64,000 nt of DNA from Aurantimonas sp036549475 (GCF_036549475.1 NZ_JAZHLI010000007.1:66044-130043); one strand, 5' to 3'. Shown: positions 28,988 to 38,091, counted from the first letter of the stretch. The notes: generated from the sequence alone by a model not told the origin. Numbers and translations are program-made.

Positions 28988-29580
28988 TCCTCGTCCTCGA
29001 CAATTACGACAGCTTCGTCTTCAACGTCGCCCGCTATCTGGAACGGCTGGGCGGCGAGACCCGGGTCGTGCGCAACGACGCCATCACGATCGCCGAGATT
29101 GACGCCCTTGCGCCGTCGGCCGTGATCATCTCGCCGGGTCCCTGTTCCCCCCACGAGGCCGGGATCTCGCTCGATCTGGTGCGGCACCTGTCCGGCCGCA
29201 CGCCGATACTGGGCGTCTGCCTCGGCCATCAGGTCGTCGGCGAGGCCTTCGGCGGCACCGTCACGCGGGCGCTGAAGCCCATGCATGGCCGGGCCTCGCG
29301 CGTCTCCCACGACGCCGCGAACCTCTTCGACGGGCTGCCGCAGCCGACCATGGTCGGGCGCTATCATTCGCTGATCGTGGAGGAGACGCCGGCGATGGCG
29401 GACCATCTCGCCGTCGACGCGCGGTCGGACGAGGGCGAGATCATGGCGCTGTCCCACCGCTCGCATCCGACCTGGGGCGTCCAGTTCCATCCCGAATCCG
29501 TCCTCACCGAGCACGGCGAACGGATCTTCGAGAATTTCCTGTCCCTGGCGGAGCGTTGGCGTGGACGAGATCTGGATTAA
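28984..29580 (+). CDS. pabA: Aminodeoxychorismate synthase component II (glutamine amidotransferase)
   Basis: 198 residues, a class-I glutamine amidotransferase. The catalytic triad is Cys79 in GVCLGHQ and His169/Glu171 in FHPESVLTEHG; the N-terminus ILVLDNYDSFVFNVARYL is typical of PabA/TrpG. It supplies ammonia to PabB. The GTG at 28984 overlaps the pabB stop. As in many bacteria it might also serve TrpE, since no trpG is present in this window. Confidence 0.95.
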   Translation: MILVLDNYDSFVFNVARYLERLGGETRVVRNDAITIAEIDALAPSAVIISPGPCSPHEAGISLDLVRHLSGRTPILGVCLGHQVVGEAFGGTVTRALKPMHGRASRVSHDAANLFDGLPQPTMVGRYHSLIVEETPAMADHLAVDARSDEGEIMALSHRSHPTWGVQFHPESVLTEHGERIFENFLSLAERWRGRDLD

Positions 29581-30421
29581 CGGCGGCTTCGAGGCGCCGC
29601 CCGGCGCGATAGCCGCAAACGATCGCGGCTTCACGCTCGCCGACGGGGTCTTCGACACGTCGCTCGTCCTGGGGGGCACCGTATTCGGCCGGACGGCGCA
29701 TCTCGACCGGCTGATGGCCGCAGCGGCCAGCCTCGCCATCCCCGCCGAACGCGCGGCGATCGAAGGAGCGATGACGGCGCTCGCGACACGACGCGGCGAC
29801 GGCGCGATCCGCCTGACGCTGACCCGCGGCCCCGGCCCACGCGGCCTGACGCTTCCCGCCTCACCGCAGCCGACGCTGCTCGGCACCTCGGCGCCGCTGG
29901 CGCCGGCCATGATGTTCGCGCCGCTGCGGCTGCAGGTCGCGGCCATCCGCCGCAACGAGACGTCGCCGACGGCGCGCGTGAAATCGCTCGCTTATCTCGA
30001 CAGCGTGCTCGCCAACCATGCGGCGAAGCAGGCAGGAGCCGACGAGGCGCTGTTCCTCAACGGCGCCGGCCGCGTCGCCTGTTCGGCGCTGGCCAATGTC
30101 TTCGTGCTGAGCGGCGAGGAGATCGCCACGCCGCCACTGGACGAAGGCGTCCTCGATGGGATCGTGCGGGGCTGGGTTCTCGGACATGCCGCGGAATTCG
30201 GCCTTGCCGCGTCCGAACGGCCATTGACGGTCGAGGATCTGGCGACGGGGCAGGTCTTCCTGACCAACAGCCTCCGCCTGATCGCGCCGGCGAGCCTGGG
30301 CGACAGGCTACCGGACGCGGCGGACCCGCATCTGGTCCGGCTGATGACAGGTCTTTGCGACGCGATCGGCGATGAGTGCCAGGTGGATCCGCGCACGCGC
30401 GGAGCGAAGCTGCCCGGCTGA
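29561..30421 (+). CDS. pabC: Aminodeoxychorismate lyase (fold-type IV PLP enzyme)
   Basis: 286 residues of the branched-chain aminotransferase/PabC family. The PLP lysine is Lys141 in RVKSLAYLDSVLANHAAKQ; DGVFDTSLV near the N-terminus and the LTNSLRLI segment near the C-terminus are family features. In the third position of pabB-pabA-pabC it should release p-aminobenzoate and pyruvate for folate synthesis. The GTG at 29561 overlaps pabA by 20 bases. A D-amino-acid aminotransferase is the main alternative, but the context favours PabC. Confidence 0.88.
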   Translation: MDEIWINGGFEAPPGAIAANDRGFTLADGVFDTSLVLGGTVFGRTAHLDRLMAAAASLAIPAERAAIEGAMTALATRRGDGAIRLTLTRGPGPRGLTLPASPQPTLLGTSAPLAPAMMFAPLRLQVAAIRRNETSPTARVKSLAYLDSVLANHAAKQAGADEALFLNGAGRVACSALANVFVLSGEEIATPPLDEGVLDGIVRGWVLGHAAEFGLAASERPLTVEDLATGQVFLTNSLRLIAPASLGDRLPDAADPHLVRLMTGLCDAIGDECQVDPRTRGAKLPG

Positions 30422-30481
30422 GGCTGAATGGTGAAACCCGGTTGGCACACGGGATGAACGCCGACCGATCGATCGCAGGCC

Positions 30482-30892
30482 TCAGCGTCGCATCGTGCCG
30501 CCGGCGAGCAGCCAGGCGGGATCGAACCAGGTATCGGCCTCGCCGTCATAGGGCAGCGTGTTGATGTCCCAGTGCCGGACATATTTCGCATAGACGTCCC
30601 AGACAGCCGGTCCGCCGCCGACATAGACCACCCGGTCGGCGAAGCTGGCGAGCACCGCCTCCGGATCGTCGGAGGAGCGGATCTCCACGATGGTGTGATC
30701 CTTGCGGGCGAAATCGGGAAAGGACGCCACGGTCTTCGGACCGGCGATCAGGACATGGCCCCGCGTGATCTCGAAGAACCGCTCGACGTCTTCGGTATAG
30801 ACCCGCTCGGGCCGACCCTCCCAGGGCATGCCTCCGTTCAGGCCGAGCTGCCCGCTCCGGCCGATGGCACAGATGACCCTGACGTCCGGCAT
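30482..30892 (-). CDS. Short dihydrofolate-reductase-like protein
   Basis: 136 residues. The N-terminus VRVICAIGRSGQLGLNGGMP with a following W resembles the DHFR start (IAVIGA-D--IG-NG-LPW), the middle HVLIAGPKTVASFP matches the GR-T-ESI region and VVYVGGGPAVWDVY the GG-E-Y region. It is shorter than FolA (about 160-170) and lacks the acidic residue in its usual place as far as can be seen by eye, so activity as FolA is uncertain. It lies tail to tail with the pABA operon, 60 bases away, hinting at a folate role. Start ATG at 30892. Confidence 0.75.
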   Translation of the reverse strand: MPDVRVICAIGRSGQLGLNGGMPWEGRPERVYTEDVERFFEITRGHVLIAGPKTVASFPDFARKDHTIVEIRSSDDPEAVLASFADRVVYVGGGPAVWDVYAKYVRHWDINTLPYDGEADTWFDPAWLLAGGTMRR

Positions 30893-31149
30893 TCGCCCCG
30901 CTCCCCGTTCGCTGCGCCCCGACGGCTCGCCACCTTCGTGGCGTGATGCCAGATTCGGCGGGTTGCGGCTACGGTGCCGGCGAAACCGGCCCCTCTGCCG
31001 TTCGCTCGTTCAAGTAACCACCCATAACGGGCTGCTCGCAATTCGGTTCCAAAAAGAATAGTGCTACTTCCGTCAATCTGTGCTATGCTGTTTTTCACTG
31101 CGTTTTTCTTGCGGAGCATGTACCAGTTTAAGGATCGGCCGCCGACTAT

Positions 31150-31159
31150 CGGTTAACCG
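31150..31159. promoter_or_regulatory. Palindrome before the MarR gene
   Basis: The perfect 10-base palindrome CGGTTAACCG ends five bases before the MarR start codon, inside the only noticeably AT-rich spacer of the area. MarR proteins often bind such palindromes at their own promoters, so it may be an autoregulatory operator. It is short and could be chance. Confidence 0.3.
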
Positions 31160-31164
31160 GACCT

Positions 31165-31656
31165 ATGGATACAAATTCGCAGATTTCATCATCGGTCCCG
31201 ACCGACGATCCGATCGCGATCGGAATGCCGGTCCTCGTGCCGTCGCTCCTGTCGATCGCAAAGTCGACCCGGGCCTTCCTTGCACTCCTACTGGCTGACA
31301 TCGGATTGCATCCGGGACAGGATCAGCTTCTGGACCAGCTCGATCCGCTGGCGCCGGTCAGCGTTTCGGCGCTGGCGGCGCAGCTCTGCGTCCGGCCCTC
31401 CACCGTCTCCAAGATGCTCGACCGGCTGATCGAAAAGGGACTGGTCGAACGCTCGACCAACAGTTCCGACGCGCGGCGGACCATGGTGCATCTCACATCC
31501 GATGGCGAGCGCGTGCAGGCGACCGTGCGGGGGGTCTGGCAGCGGCTCGAGGTCGATCTTGCCCATTCCCTGTCGGAGGAGGAACTGGAGGTCCTGCAGG
31601 GTTCTCTGGCGCGCACCGGCGATCTTCTTGCCCAGAAGCTGCGGCGCCTGCGCTGA
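31165..31656 (+). CDS. MarR-family transcriptional regulator
   Basis: 163 residues. The winged helix is clear: SVSALAAQLCVRPSTVSKML, then DRLIEKGLVERSTNSSDARR, the MarR wing DxRR, and VHLTSDGERV. Flanking helices form the dimer interface. The N-terminal 25 residues are polar and low in structure. Start ATG at 31165. The 272-base spacer to the divergent DHFR-like gene is its likely promoter region. The regulated genes are not evident; the aldose epimerase downstream (181 bases) is a possible neighbour target but no link is visible. Confidence 0.92.
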   Translation: MDTNSQISSSVPTDDPIAIGMPVLVPSLLSIAKSTRAFLALLLADIGLHPGQDQLLDQLDPLAPVSVSALAAQLCVRPSTVSKMLDRLIEKGLVERSTNSSDARRTMVHLTSDGERVQATVRGVWQRLEVDLAHSLSEEELEVLQGSLARTGDLLAQKLRRLR

Positions 31657-31836
31657 AACGCCCGGCAGGACGCCCAAGGACGCTGCGGGTTGTTTATTCT
31701 CCGCAGCGACCTTGCGACAATGGATTCCCGTAGCCGGGCCGGTGCAGCAGGTCCCGCTGACGCGTGATTGACGCGCGCTTCCGCACTGCCTATTCCGCCG
31801 GGGTCGGGTCGACCGGCTGCGGAAAGGATGGCGCCG

Positions 31837-32799
31837 ATGACCGAGATCGTGACGATCGCCAAGGATGGCCTCAGCGCCGAGATCGTCACCGCCGGGGCGG
31901 CGGTCCGGGCAGTCCATCTCGTCGGGCACGACCATTCGCTGGTCGTCGGCGCTGCCGACCTTGAACATTACTCCGCCGGCAATCGGGAGTATCTCGGCGG
32001 CACGATCGGCCGCTTCGCCAACAGGATCGCCGCCGGACGCTTCACCCTGGAAGGCCGTCCCCATGAGTTGGCCTGCAATGACGGGCCGAACCATCTGCAT
32101 GGCGGCCCCGGCGGCTTCTCCACCCGGCCTTGGTCCATCGTCGACCGTGGGCCGGATGCGGTGACGCTGGCCCTCGTCTCGGCCGATGGCGACGAGGGCT
32201 ATCCCGGCGAGATCCGGGTGACAGCGCGCTTTGCGATCCTGCCGGATTGCACGCTCTCGGTGACCTACGAGGCCACGACCGACCGCCCGACCCTGGTGAA
32301 CCTGACGACGCACTTCTACTTCAACCTCGACGGCAGCGACGACATTCGCGGCCATCGCCTGACTCTGGCCTCCGACCGCTACCTGCCGATCGACGTAGAC
32401 GCCCTGCCGACCGGCAGCGTCGACCCGGTCGAAGGCACGGCCTTCGATTTTCGCGCGGGCAAGCCAGTGGGCGAGGCGCCCGATCCGCTCGACCACAATT
32501 TTTGCCTGGGCAGCGCACCATCGCCGGAGCCGCGCTTCTGTGCCCGGCTTGAGGCCGAGACGAGCGGCATCGCCCTCACCGTGTCGACGACCGAACCCGG
32601 TCTTCAGGTCTATGACGGCGCCAAGCTCGACGGATCGATCGTCGGCCACGGCGGCAGGCCGATCGTCAGCCGGTCTGCCCTGGCTCTGGAGCCGCAGGGC
32701 TGGCCGGATTCGCCGAACCGCCCGGACTTCCCTCAGGTGCGTCTGCAGCCGGGAGACACCTACCGCCACCACAGCCTCTACCGGTTCTCCGGCGGCTGA
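31837..32799 (+). CDS. galM: Aldose 1-epimerase (galactose mutarotase family)
   Basis: About 320 residues, beta-sandwich mutarotase fold. Family signatures: GRFANRIAAGRFTLEGR, CNDGPNHLHGGPGGF (substrate His), TTHFYFNLDG (catalytic His region) and the C-terminal ALALEPQGWPDSPNRPDFPQ with the catalytic Glu. It interconverts alpha and beta anomers of hexoses in the cytoplasm. AAGG about nine bases before the ATG at 31837 favours that start over 31828. It precedes the glucan operon but 87 bases separate them and no direct functional tie is seen. The exact sugar is unknown. Confidence 0.92.
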   Translation: MTEIVTIAKDGLSAEIVTAGAAVRAVHLVGHDHSLVVGAADLEHYSAGNREYLGGTIGRFANRIAAGRFTLEGRPHELACNDGPNHLHGGPGGFSTRPWSIVDRGPDAVTLALVSADGDEGYPGEIRVTARFAILPDCTLSVTYEATTDRPTLVNLTTHFYFNLDGSDDIRGHRLTLASDRYLPIDVDALPTGSVDPVEGTAFDFRAGKPVGEAPDPLDHNFCLGSAPSPEPRFCARLEAETSGIALTVSTTEPGLQVYDGAKLDGSIVGHGGRPIVSRSALALEPQGWPDSPNRPDFPQVRLQPGDTYRHHSLYRFSGG

Positions 32800-32886
32800 C
32801 GGCGCAACAGTCGCCGCCGAAAGCCTTCATTCACCGGTTCGATACGGCTCGCACCAGACGGCTATGTAATCGCCGCAATTGTGCAT

Positions 32887-34542
32887 ATGCTCACATTTAT
32901 TGTCCGCTCTCAAACACGCAAGCAGCCCGTGAATCACAAGAGTTTTGCGTCCCGCCGTACCGCGCTGAAGGCCGGGGTGACCCTCACCCTCGCCGCGCTT
33001 CTTCCCCGTCCGGGCTTCGCCCAGCAGACGGATGCTCCGCCACCCGCACAGCCGCCGGCCACAGTCGGCGCCCCCGACGCACCCTTCGGCTTCGAGGAAC
33101 TCGCCGCGCGCATGCAGCAGCGCGCACAGGAAGACTATGCCGCGCCGGCCAACGAGCTGCCGCAGGAAATTCTCGATCTCAGTTACGACGAGCACCGGGC
33201 GATCCGCTTCCGGCCGGACCATGCCCTGTGGCGCGCCGAGCCGGTCGAGTTCCATCTGCAGGCCTTCTATCCCGGCTGGGTCTTCAAGGAGACCACGAAG
33301 GTCTTCGTGGGTCAGAACGGCGTCTACAGCCGGCATGATTTCGCGCCGTCCGACTTCGAATATCGCCCGCCGCTGGACCCGACCCAATTCCAGGATATCG
33401 CCCTCGACGGCGTGGCCGGTTTCCGGATCCACGCGCCGATCGAACGGCCGGACTATTTCGACGAACTGGTGACGTTCCTGGGCGCCAGCTATTTCCGCGC
33501 GCTCGGCACGGGCACGCGCTACGGCCTTTCCGCCCGTGGCCTGGCGATCAACACCGCCACCAGCGACACCGAGGAATTTCCGCGTTTCAGTGCCTTCTAC
33601 ATCGAAGCGCCGAAGCCGGGCGACGACCGCATCCGGCTGATGGCCGAACTGGACAGCGCCAGCCTGACCGGCGCCTATTCCTTCGTCATCGCGCCCGGCC
33701 CGCAGACCCGGATCGACGTGACGTCGCGGCTGTTCTTCCGCACCGACGTCAACCGCCTTGGCATCGCGCCACTCACCTCGATGTACACGTTCGGCGAAAA
33801 CGACCGCTTCGGCCGGGACGATTTCCGTCCCGAGGTCCATGACAGTGACGGGCTGTCCATCCAGCGCGCCGACGGCGAGACGCTGTGGCGACCGCTGAAG
33901 AACCCCGAAAACCTGGCCATGTCCTATTTCCAGGAGACCAGCCCGCGCGGCTTCGGCCTCCTGCAGCGCGATCGCGATTTCTCCCATTACGAAGACATCG
34001 AGGCCCGCTACGAACTCCGCCCCTCTTTGATGATCGAGCCCCTGGGCGACTGGGGCAACGGTGTGGTGGAACTCGTCGAGATCCCGACGGACTCGGAAGC
34101 CAACGACAATATCGTCGCCTTCTGGGTTCCCGAGGCCCGCGCGGAAGCCGGTGGCTCGATGGAGTTCAGCTACCGCATGCATTGGGGGCTGGATGTCGAG
34201 GAGCCGGACAACCGGGCCAGGGTGACCGGAACCTTCATCGGCGTGGGTGGCAACGCTGCCGATGCCGACGCCGATATCTCGACCCATCGCATCGCCATCA
34301 ATTTCGAGGGCGGCAGCATCGCCAGGCTGCCCGCCGACGCCCAGCTCGAGCCCCTGATCGACGTGCCGGACAATACAAGGCTCGTGCACACGGGAATCGC
34401 GCGGCTGCCGAATGGCGGCTGGCGCGTTGCGTTGGAACTGGAGATGACTGATTCACAGCCCGCTGAACTTCGCGTGAAACTTTCTATGCTGCAGCGCATT
34501 GTCAGTGAAACATGGCTCTATCAGTGGACGAACAGGACATGA
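32887..34542 (+). CDS. opgG: Periplasmic glucan biosynthesis protein OpgG/OpgD (MdoG family)
   Basis: About 551 residues. The N-terminus has a twin-arginine signal, SRRTALKAGVTLTLAALLP with cleavage after GFAQ, so it is exported folded, as known for OpgD. The mature part shows the MdoG pattern: FGFEELAARMQQRAQEDYA, YRPPLDPTQFQDI, GTRYGLSARGLAI and DGETLWRPLKNP. It helps build the beta-1,2 backbone/branches of osmoregulated periplasmic glucans made by OpgH. The start is uncertain: ATG 32887 or GTG 32929, the latter giving a tighter signal peptide. It overlaps the next small gene by 31 bases. OpgG and OpgD cannot be separated by eye. Confidence 0.92.
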   Translation: MLTFIVRSQTRKQPVNHKSFASRRTALKAGVTLTLAALLPRPGFAQQTDAPPPAQPPATVGAPDAPFGFEELAARMQQRAQEDYAAPANELPQEILDLSYDEHRAIRFRPDHALWRAEPVEFHLQAFYPGWVFKETTKVFVGQNGVYSRHDFAPSDFEYRPPLDPTQFQDIALDGVAGFRIHAPIERPDYFDELVTFLGASYFRALGTGTRYGLSARGLAINTATSDTEEFPRFSAFYIEAPKPGDDRIRLMAELDSASLTGAYSFVIAPGPQTRIDVTSRLFFRTDVNRLGIAPLTSMYTFGENDRFGRDDFRPEVHDSDGLSIQRADGETLWRPLKNPENLAMSYFQETSPRGFGLLQRDRDFSHYEDIEARYELRPSLMIEPLGDWGNGVVELVEIPTDSEANDNIVAFWVPEARAEAGGSMEFSYRMHWGLDVEEPDNRARVTGTFIGVGGNAADADADISTHRIAINFEGGSIARLPADAQLEPLIDVPDNTRLVHTGIARLPNGGWRVALELEMTDSQPAELRVKLSMLQRIVSETWLYQWTNRT

Positions 34543-34856
34543 CCGTTTTCGCAACGGAAGACCGCTTCTGCATGCAGGAGACCAACGCCGGCAGGTTGAT
34601 CGGACGCGCCGATCTGGGCGACGAGGTGATCCTCGATGCCGTAAGGGCACGCCTGGCATCGACCGGACGCAATGGCGACGCAGAACGTCTGATTTCCGCC
34701 GCCATGGATGGCGACGAGACATCGCTGGCCTTCGTTCGGACGGTGGCCGTGCCGCCGCCCGTGGCCCGGCTGACCATGCCGATTCAGCAGCTGACCGCCC
34801 GGCGCATCCGGCTTCCGAGCATCTCGTTCGGCCGTCTGTCCGCCGACCGCAACTGA
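34512..34856 (+). CDS. Small protein between opgG and opgH, unknown
   Basis: 114 residues, no signal peptide or membrane segment. It starts at an ATG inside the end of opgG and stops 67 bases before opgH. Composition looks protein-like (acidic N-terminal half, DEVILDAVRARLA amphipathic helix, Pro/Arg-rich end PPPVARLTMPIQ, then SISFGRLSADRN). I recognise no family. It may be a detached counterpart of the cytoplasmic N-terminal region that longer OpgH proteins carry, since the OpgH here is short; this is speculative. An overlapping frame from 34499 to 34927 is less credible because its composition is that of a shadow frame. Confidence 0.6.
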   Translation: MALSVDEQDMTVFATEDRFCMQETNAGRLIGRADLGDEVILDAVRARLASTGRNGDAERLISAAMDGDETSLAFVRTVAVPPPVARLTMPIQQLTARRIRLPSISFGRLSADRN

Positions 34857-34871
34857 CACCGGCTTCGGCAT

Positions 34872-34890
34872 CGGGCCTCATGCAGGCCCG
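34872..34890. repeat. Hairpin between orf114 and opgH
   Basis: Perfect 7-base inverted repeat CGGGCCT/AGGCCCG with loop CATGC and no T run. It lies between the small gene and opgH in the same transcript and could trim or balance expression within the operon. Confidence 0.5.
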
Positions 34891-34923
34891 TGCCCGAGCA
34901 CGATCTGACCGACGGACACCGCG

Positions 34924-36815
34924 TTGATCACGGCCAAGCGCCTTCTCTTTGCCCTGGCCTCCGTCGTGCTCGCCGCGATTGCGGCCTCGCTGTTCTTCAT
35001 CGTTGTGACGGTGAATGGCGTCACCTATCTGCACATTGCCCAGATCAGCCTGCTGGTCCTGTGCTGCCTGTGGCTCGCCTGGGGCTTCAACATGGCGCTG
35101 GCGGGTATCATGTCGTCCGGCGCGCCGCCGCGCCGCAGGGCGCTTCCCGGGCATGTCAGCCGCACCGCCATTCTTGTGCCCGTCTACAACGAGGACGCCC
35201 AGGCCGTGCTGGCGCGCGTCGGCGCCATGTATGAGGGCCTTCGCAGCCTCGGCCGGCTTCAGGACTTCGACTTCCACGTCCTCAGCGACTCCACGCGGGC
35301 CGAAAACGTCGCCGCCGAACGCCGCTTCATAGACGCGCTGCTGGCCGAGCTCGGCGCGGCCGGACGCCTCTACTACCGGAACCGCGAAAAGAACGTCGGC
35401 CGCAAGGCCGGCAACATTGCCGATTTCGTCACCACAAGCGGCGGTGCCTACGACTACATGCTGGTGCTCGACGCCGACAGCCTAATGCGGCCCGAGACCA
35501 TGGTGGAGATGGTCGCACGAATGGACGGCGACCCGGAACTCGGCCTGTTGCAGACGCAGCCGCTGATCATCGGCCGGCGCACCTTGTTCGGGCGTGCGCT
35601 GCAGTTTTCCGCCGCGCTCTTCTCGCCTGTCTTCTCGCGCGGCATCGCGGCCCTGCAGGGCCGCGAGGGACCGTTCTGGGGCCACAATGCCATCATCCGC
35701 ATCCGGGCCTTCGCCGCTTCGTGCGGGCTGCCGGATCTCGGGGGCCGGCCGCCCTTCGGCGGCCATATCCTCAGCCACGATTCCGTCGAAGCCGCGCTCC
35801 TGTCGCGAGCCGGCTACAAGGTGCAGGTNCGGATCTCGGGGGCCGGCCGCCCTTCGGCGGCCATATCCTCAGCCACGATTCCGTCGAAGCCGCGCTCCTG
35901 TCGCGAGCCGGCTACAAGGTGCAGGTCGATCCCGACCTGGAGGGCTCCTACGAGGAAGCTCCGGCCAACATCCTCGAATACGCCAAGCGCGACCGCCGCT
36001 GGTGCCAGGGCAATCTCCAGCACGGCAAGCTCATTGCCGCGCCCGGCATGAAGCTGTGGAGCCGGGTGTCGCTGGCGAGCGGGATCATGGCCTATGCGGC
36101 CTCGCCGATCTGGCTGATGTTCCTGATCGTCAGCCTGCTCGACCCGATCCTGGCGCCCGAGCCGAACTATTTTCCCGCCGATTCGCTGTTTCCGGTGTTT
36201 CCGCGGCCCGAAACCGGCAAGGCCCTGCTGCTCCTCTTCGGTATCTTCGTCCTGCTCCTGCTCCCGAAGACGCTGATTGCCGTCGGCAGCGCGTTCACCG
36301 CCCGCCGCAGGCGCTTCGGCGGCACATTCGCCGTGCTCGCCGGTGCGACCGCGGAGCTGGTGATGACCAGCATCCTCGCGCCGGTGATGATGATGTTCCA
36401 GTCGAAAGCGGTGGCCGAAATCCTGATCGGCGCCGATGCCGGCTGGCCCTCCACCGAGCGCGCCGACGGCAGCCTGCCCCTCGACGCGGCCTTCAAGGCC
36501 AGCTGGTGGATGGTACTGGCCGGCGGCATCGTGCTTTTTGCCACCATCAACTATGCGCCGGATCTGGTCCTGTGGACGCTGCCCATCGCGCTGCCGCTGG
36601 TGGCGGCACCCTTCCTGATCAGTGCCACGGGCAATCCCGCGCTGGGCGACTGGGCGCGCCGGCTGCGCCTGTTCGAGACGCCGTTCGAGGCCGATCCGGA
36701 ACCCGTGATCCGCAGCTATGCCCTCTGGCATGAGCGGCTGTCAGGGCTGGTCGGCACCGGGGACCTTGAGAAAGCCACAGTCCCGGTGGCACCCGTGCTA
36801 CCCGATCCCGCATGA
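34924..36815 (+). CDS. opgH: Glucan glucosyltransferase OpgH, reading frame broken by a 98-bp repeat
   Basis: A membrane GT2 glycosyltransferase that polymerises UDP-glucose into periplasmic glucan. N-terminal membrane segments are followed by LVPVYNEDAQ, VLDADSLMRPE, QTQPLIIGRR and DRRWCQGNLQHGK (the Q/RxxRW-type site), then further membrane helices. As given, the frame from 34924 shifts near 35829: an exact 98-bp copy whose first base is N. Removing that copy (35829-35926) restores one frame of 597 residues to the stop at 36813-36815. The start is a TTG at 34924, because an in-frame stop lies at 34906. The protein is shorter than E. coli OpgH (about 850) as it lacks the cytoplasmic N-terminal region. 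Confidence 0.9.
35731..35926. repeat. 98-bp exact tandem repeat starting with N (probable assembly join)
   Basis: Bases 35732-35828 and 35830-35926 are identical (97 of 97 by eye) and the base between them, 35829, is N, so the period is 98. The repeat lies inside opgH, 98 is not a multiple of 3, and it breaks the frame; deleting one copy restores it. Two contig ends that overlap by about 97 bases and were joined with one N would give exactly this. A true duplication cannot be excluded without reads. Confidence 0.9.
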
Positions 36816-36831
36816 GGCCGCCCCACAGACG

Positions 36832-38043
36832 ATGACCACTGTCACGAGTATTGCCCCCAAGTCCACCCGCGATCACCGGGTCGACTTCTGGCGCGGCATC
36901 GCCCTGGCGATGATCTTCGTCAATCACATTCCCGGCAATTTCTGGGAGAACTTCACCTCCCGCAATTTCGGCTTCTCCGATGCCGCGGAATTGTTCGTAT
37001 TTCTCGCGGGCTTTGCGTCCGCTTACGCCTATGCACCGCTCTTCATGGCGGGCGAGCGGCTGGTGGCGACGCTAAAGGCCTGGCGGCGTGCCGGCGTTCT
37101 CTATCTCGTCCACATCACCCTGACGGTGGCAGCGATCGCCATCTTCTCCTGGGCTGCGCTGACACTCGGCTACGGCGACATGATGCGTACGATCGGGCTG
37201 CAATCGTTCATCACCATGCCGCTGGAAACCATGATCGGCGTCGCCGGCCTCGGGCACCAGCTCGGCTATGTGAACATCCTGCCGATGTATTGCGTGCTGC
37301 TCCTGATGCTGCCGCTTCACATCGCGCTGGCGCAGATCAGCCGGGGCGTCATGCTTGCCGGCGCCGTGCTGATGTGGGTCGTGGCCTATGTCTGGGCGAT
37401 CGACGTGCCCGCCTTCCCGCTGCCCGGCGGCTGGTTCTTCAACCCCTTCTCCTGGCAGCTGATCTTCGCCGTCGGGCTCTATTGCGGCCTGACCCGCCGC
37501 CAGAACGGCGTGGCTGCGCCGTACCGGCCATGGCTCTACGCGCTGGCGCTGGCCTACGCGCTGCTGGCTTTCCTGACCATCCGCTTCGGCCTTTGGTGGA
37601 TCTGGGGGCAGAGCCCGCTGCCGGTGCTGATCACCGGCTTCGACAAGACCTATGTGAGCCTCACCCGGCTCCTGCACGTCATGGCGATCTGCTATCTCTT
37701 CGCCAATGCCGCCGCGACCTCGCCCTTCGCCAACATCTCACGCGACAACATCTTTGCCATGCTCGGCCGGCATTCCCTGCCGGTCTTCGCGGTCGGCACG
37801 GTGCTGTCTCTGTTCGGCCAGGTGATCAAGCACGGTGACGAACCTTCGATCTGGTTCGACACGCCGATGATCCTGGTCGGCCTCACGATCCTGTTCGCGC
37901 TGGCGCGCTACCTCGACTGGTGGCGCAAGGCGGCGAAGGTCACGGTCGGCGGTACCGGTCCGGTCGCGGCGGGCGCACGGGGCGCGATCGCCACGCCGGA
38001 CGCGGCGCCACCGCCGATCCTCAAGGTCCGGCGCCCTGCCTGA
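36832..38043 (+). CDS. opgC: OpgC-type glucan acyltransferase (membrane protein)
   Basis: 403 residues, about ten membrane segments. The N-terminus DFWRGIALAMIFVNHIPGNF carries the Arg...His arrangement of OpgC/acyltransferase-3 proteins, and NFGFSDAAELFVFLAGF follows. OpgC adds succinyl or similar groups to periplasmic glucans. ATG at 36832, 17 bases after the opgH stop, so it is the last gene of the opgG-orf114-opgH-opgC operon. The C-terminal 30 residues are hydrophilic. A terminator follows. Confidence 0.93.
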   Translation: MTTVTSIAPKSTRDHRVDFWRGIALAMIFVNHIPGNFWENFTSRNFGFSDAAELFVFLAGFASAYAYAPLFMAGERLVATLKAWRRAGVLYLVHITLTVAAIAIFSWAALTLGYGDMMRTIGLQSFITMPLETMIGVAGLGHQLGYVNILPMYCVLLLMLPLHIALAQISRGVMLAGAVLMWVVAYVWAIDVPAFPLPGGWFFNPFSWQLIFAVGLYCGLTRRQNGVAAPYRPWLYALALAYALLAFLTIRFGLWWIWGQSPLPVLITGFDKTYVSLTRLLHVMAICYLFANAAATSPFANISRDNIFAMLGRHSLPVFAVGTVLSLFGQVIKHGDEPSIWFDTPMILVGLTILFALARYLDWWRKAAKVTVGGTGPVAAGARGAIATPDAAPPPILKVRRPA

Positions 38044-38065
38044 CCGGACCTGCGGGACAAGCAAT

Positions 38066-38091
38066 AACGGGCGCCGCTGGCACCCGTTTTC
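38066..38091 (+). terminator. Rho-independent terminator of the opg operon
   Basis: Stem AACGGGCGCC/GGCACCCGTT with one mismatch and a short GCT loop, followed by TTT on the plus strand, 23 bases after the opgC stop and before the end of the opposing mmsA. Confidence 0.75.

Noticed and set aside
34499..34927. 142-codon frame overlapping the small gene after opgG
   Set aside because: The other frame at 34512-34856 has a more protein-like composition and ends before the opgH start.
34924..36815. opgH as a true pseudogene
   Set aside because: The only lesion is the exact repeat with N; without it the gene is whole, so an assembly cause is more likely.
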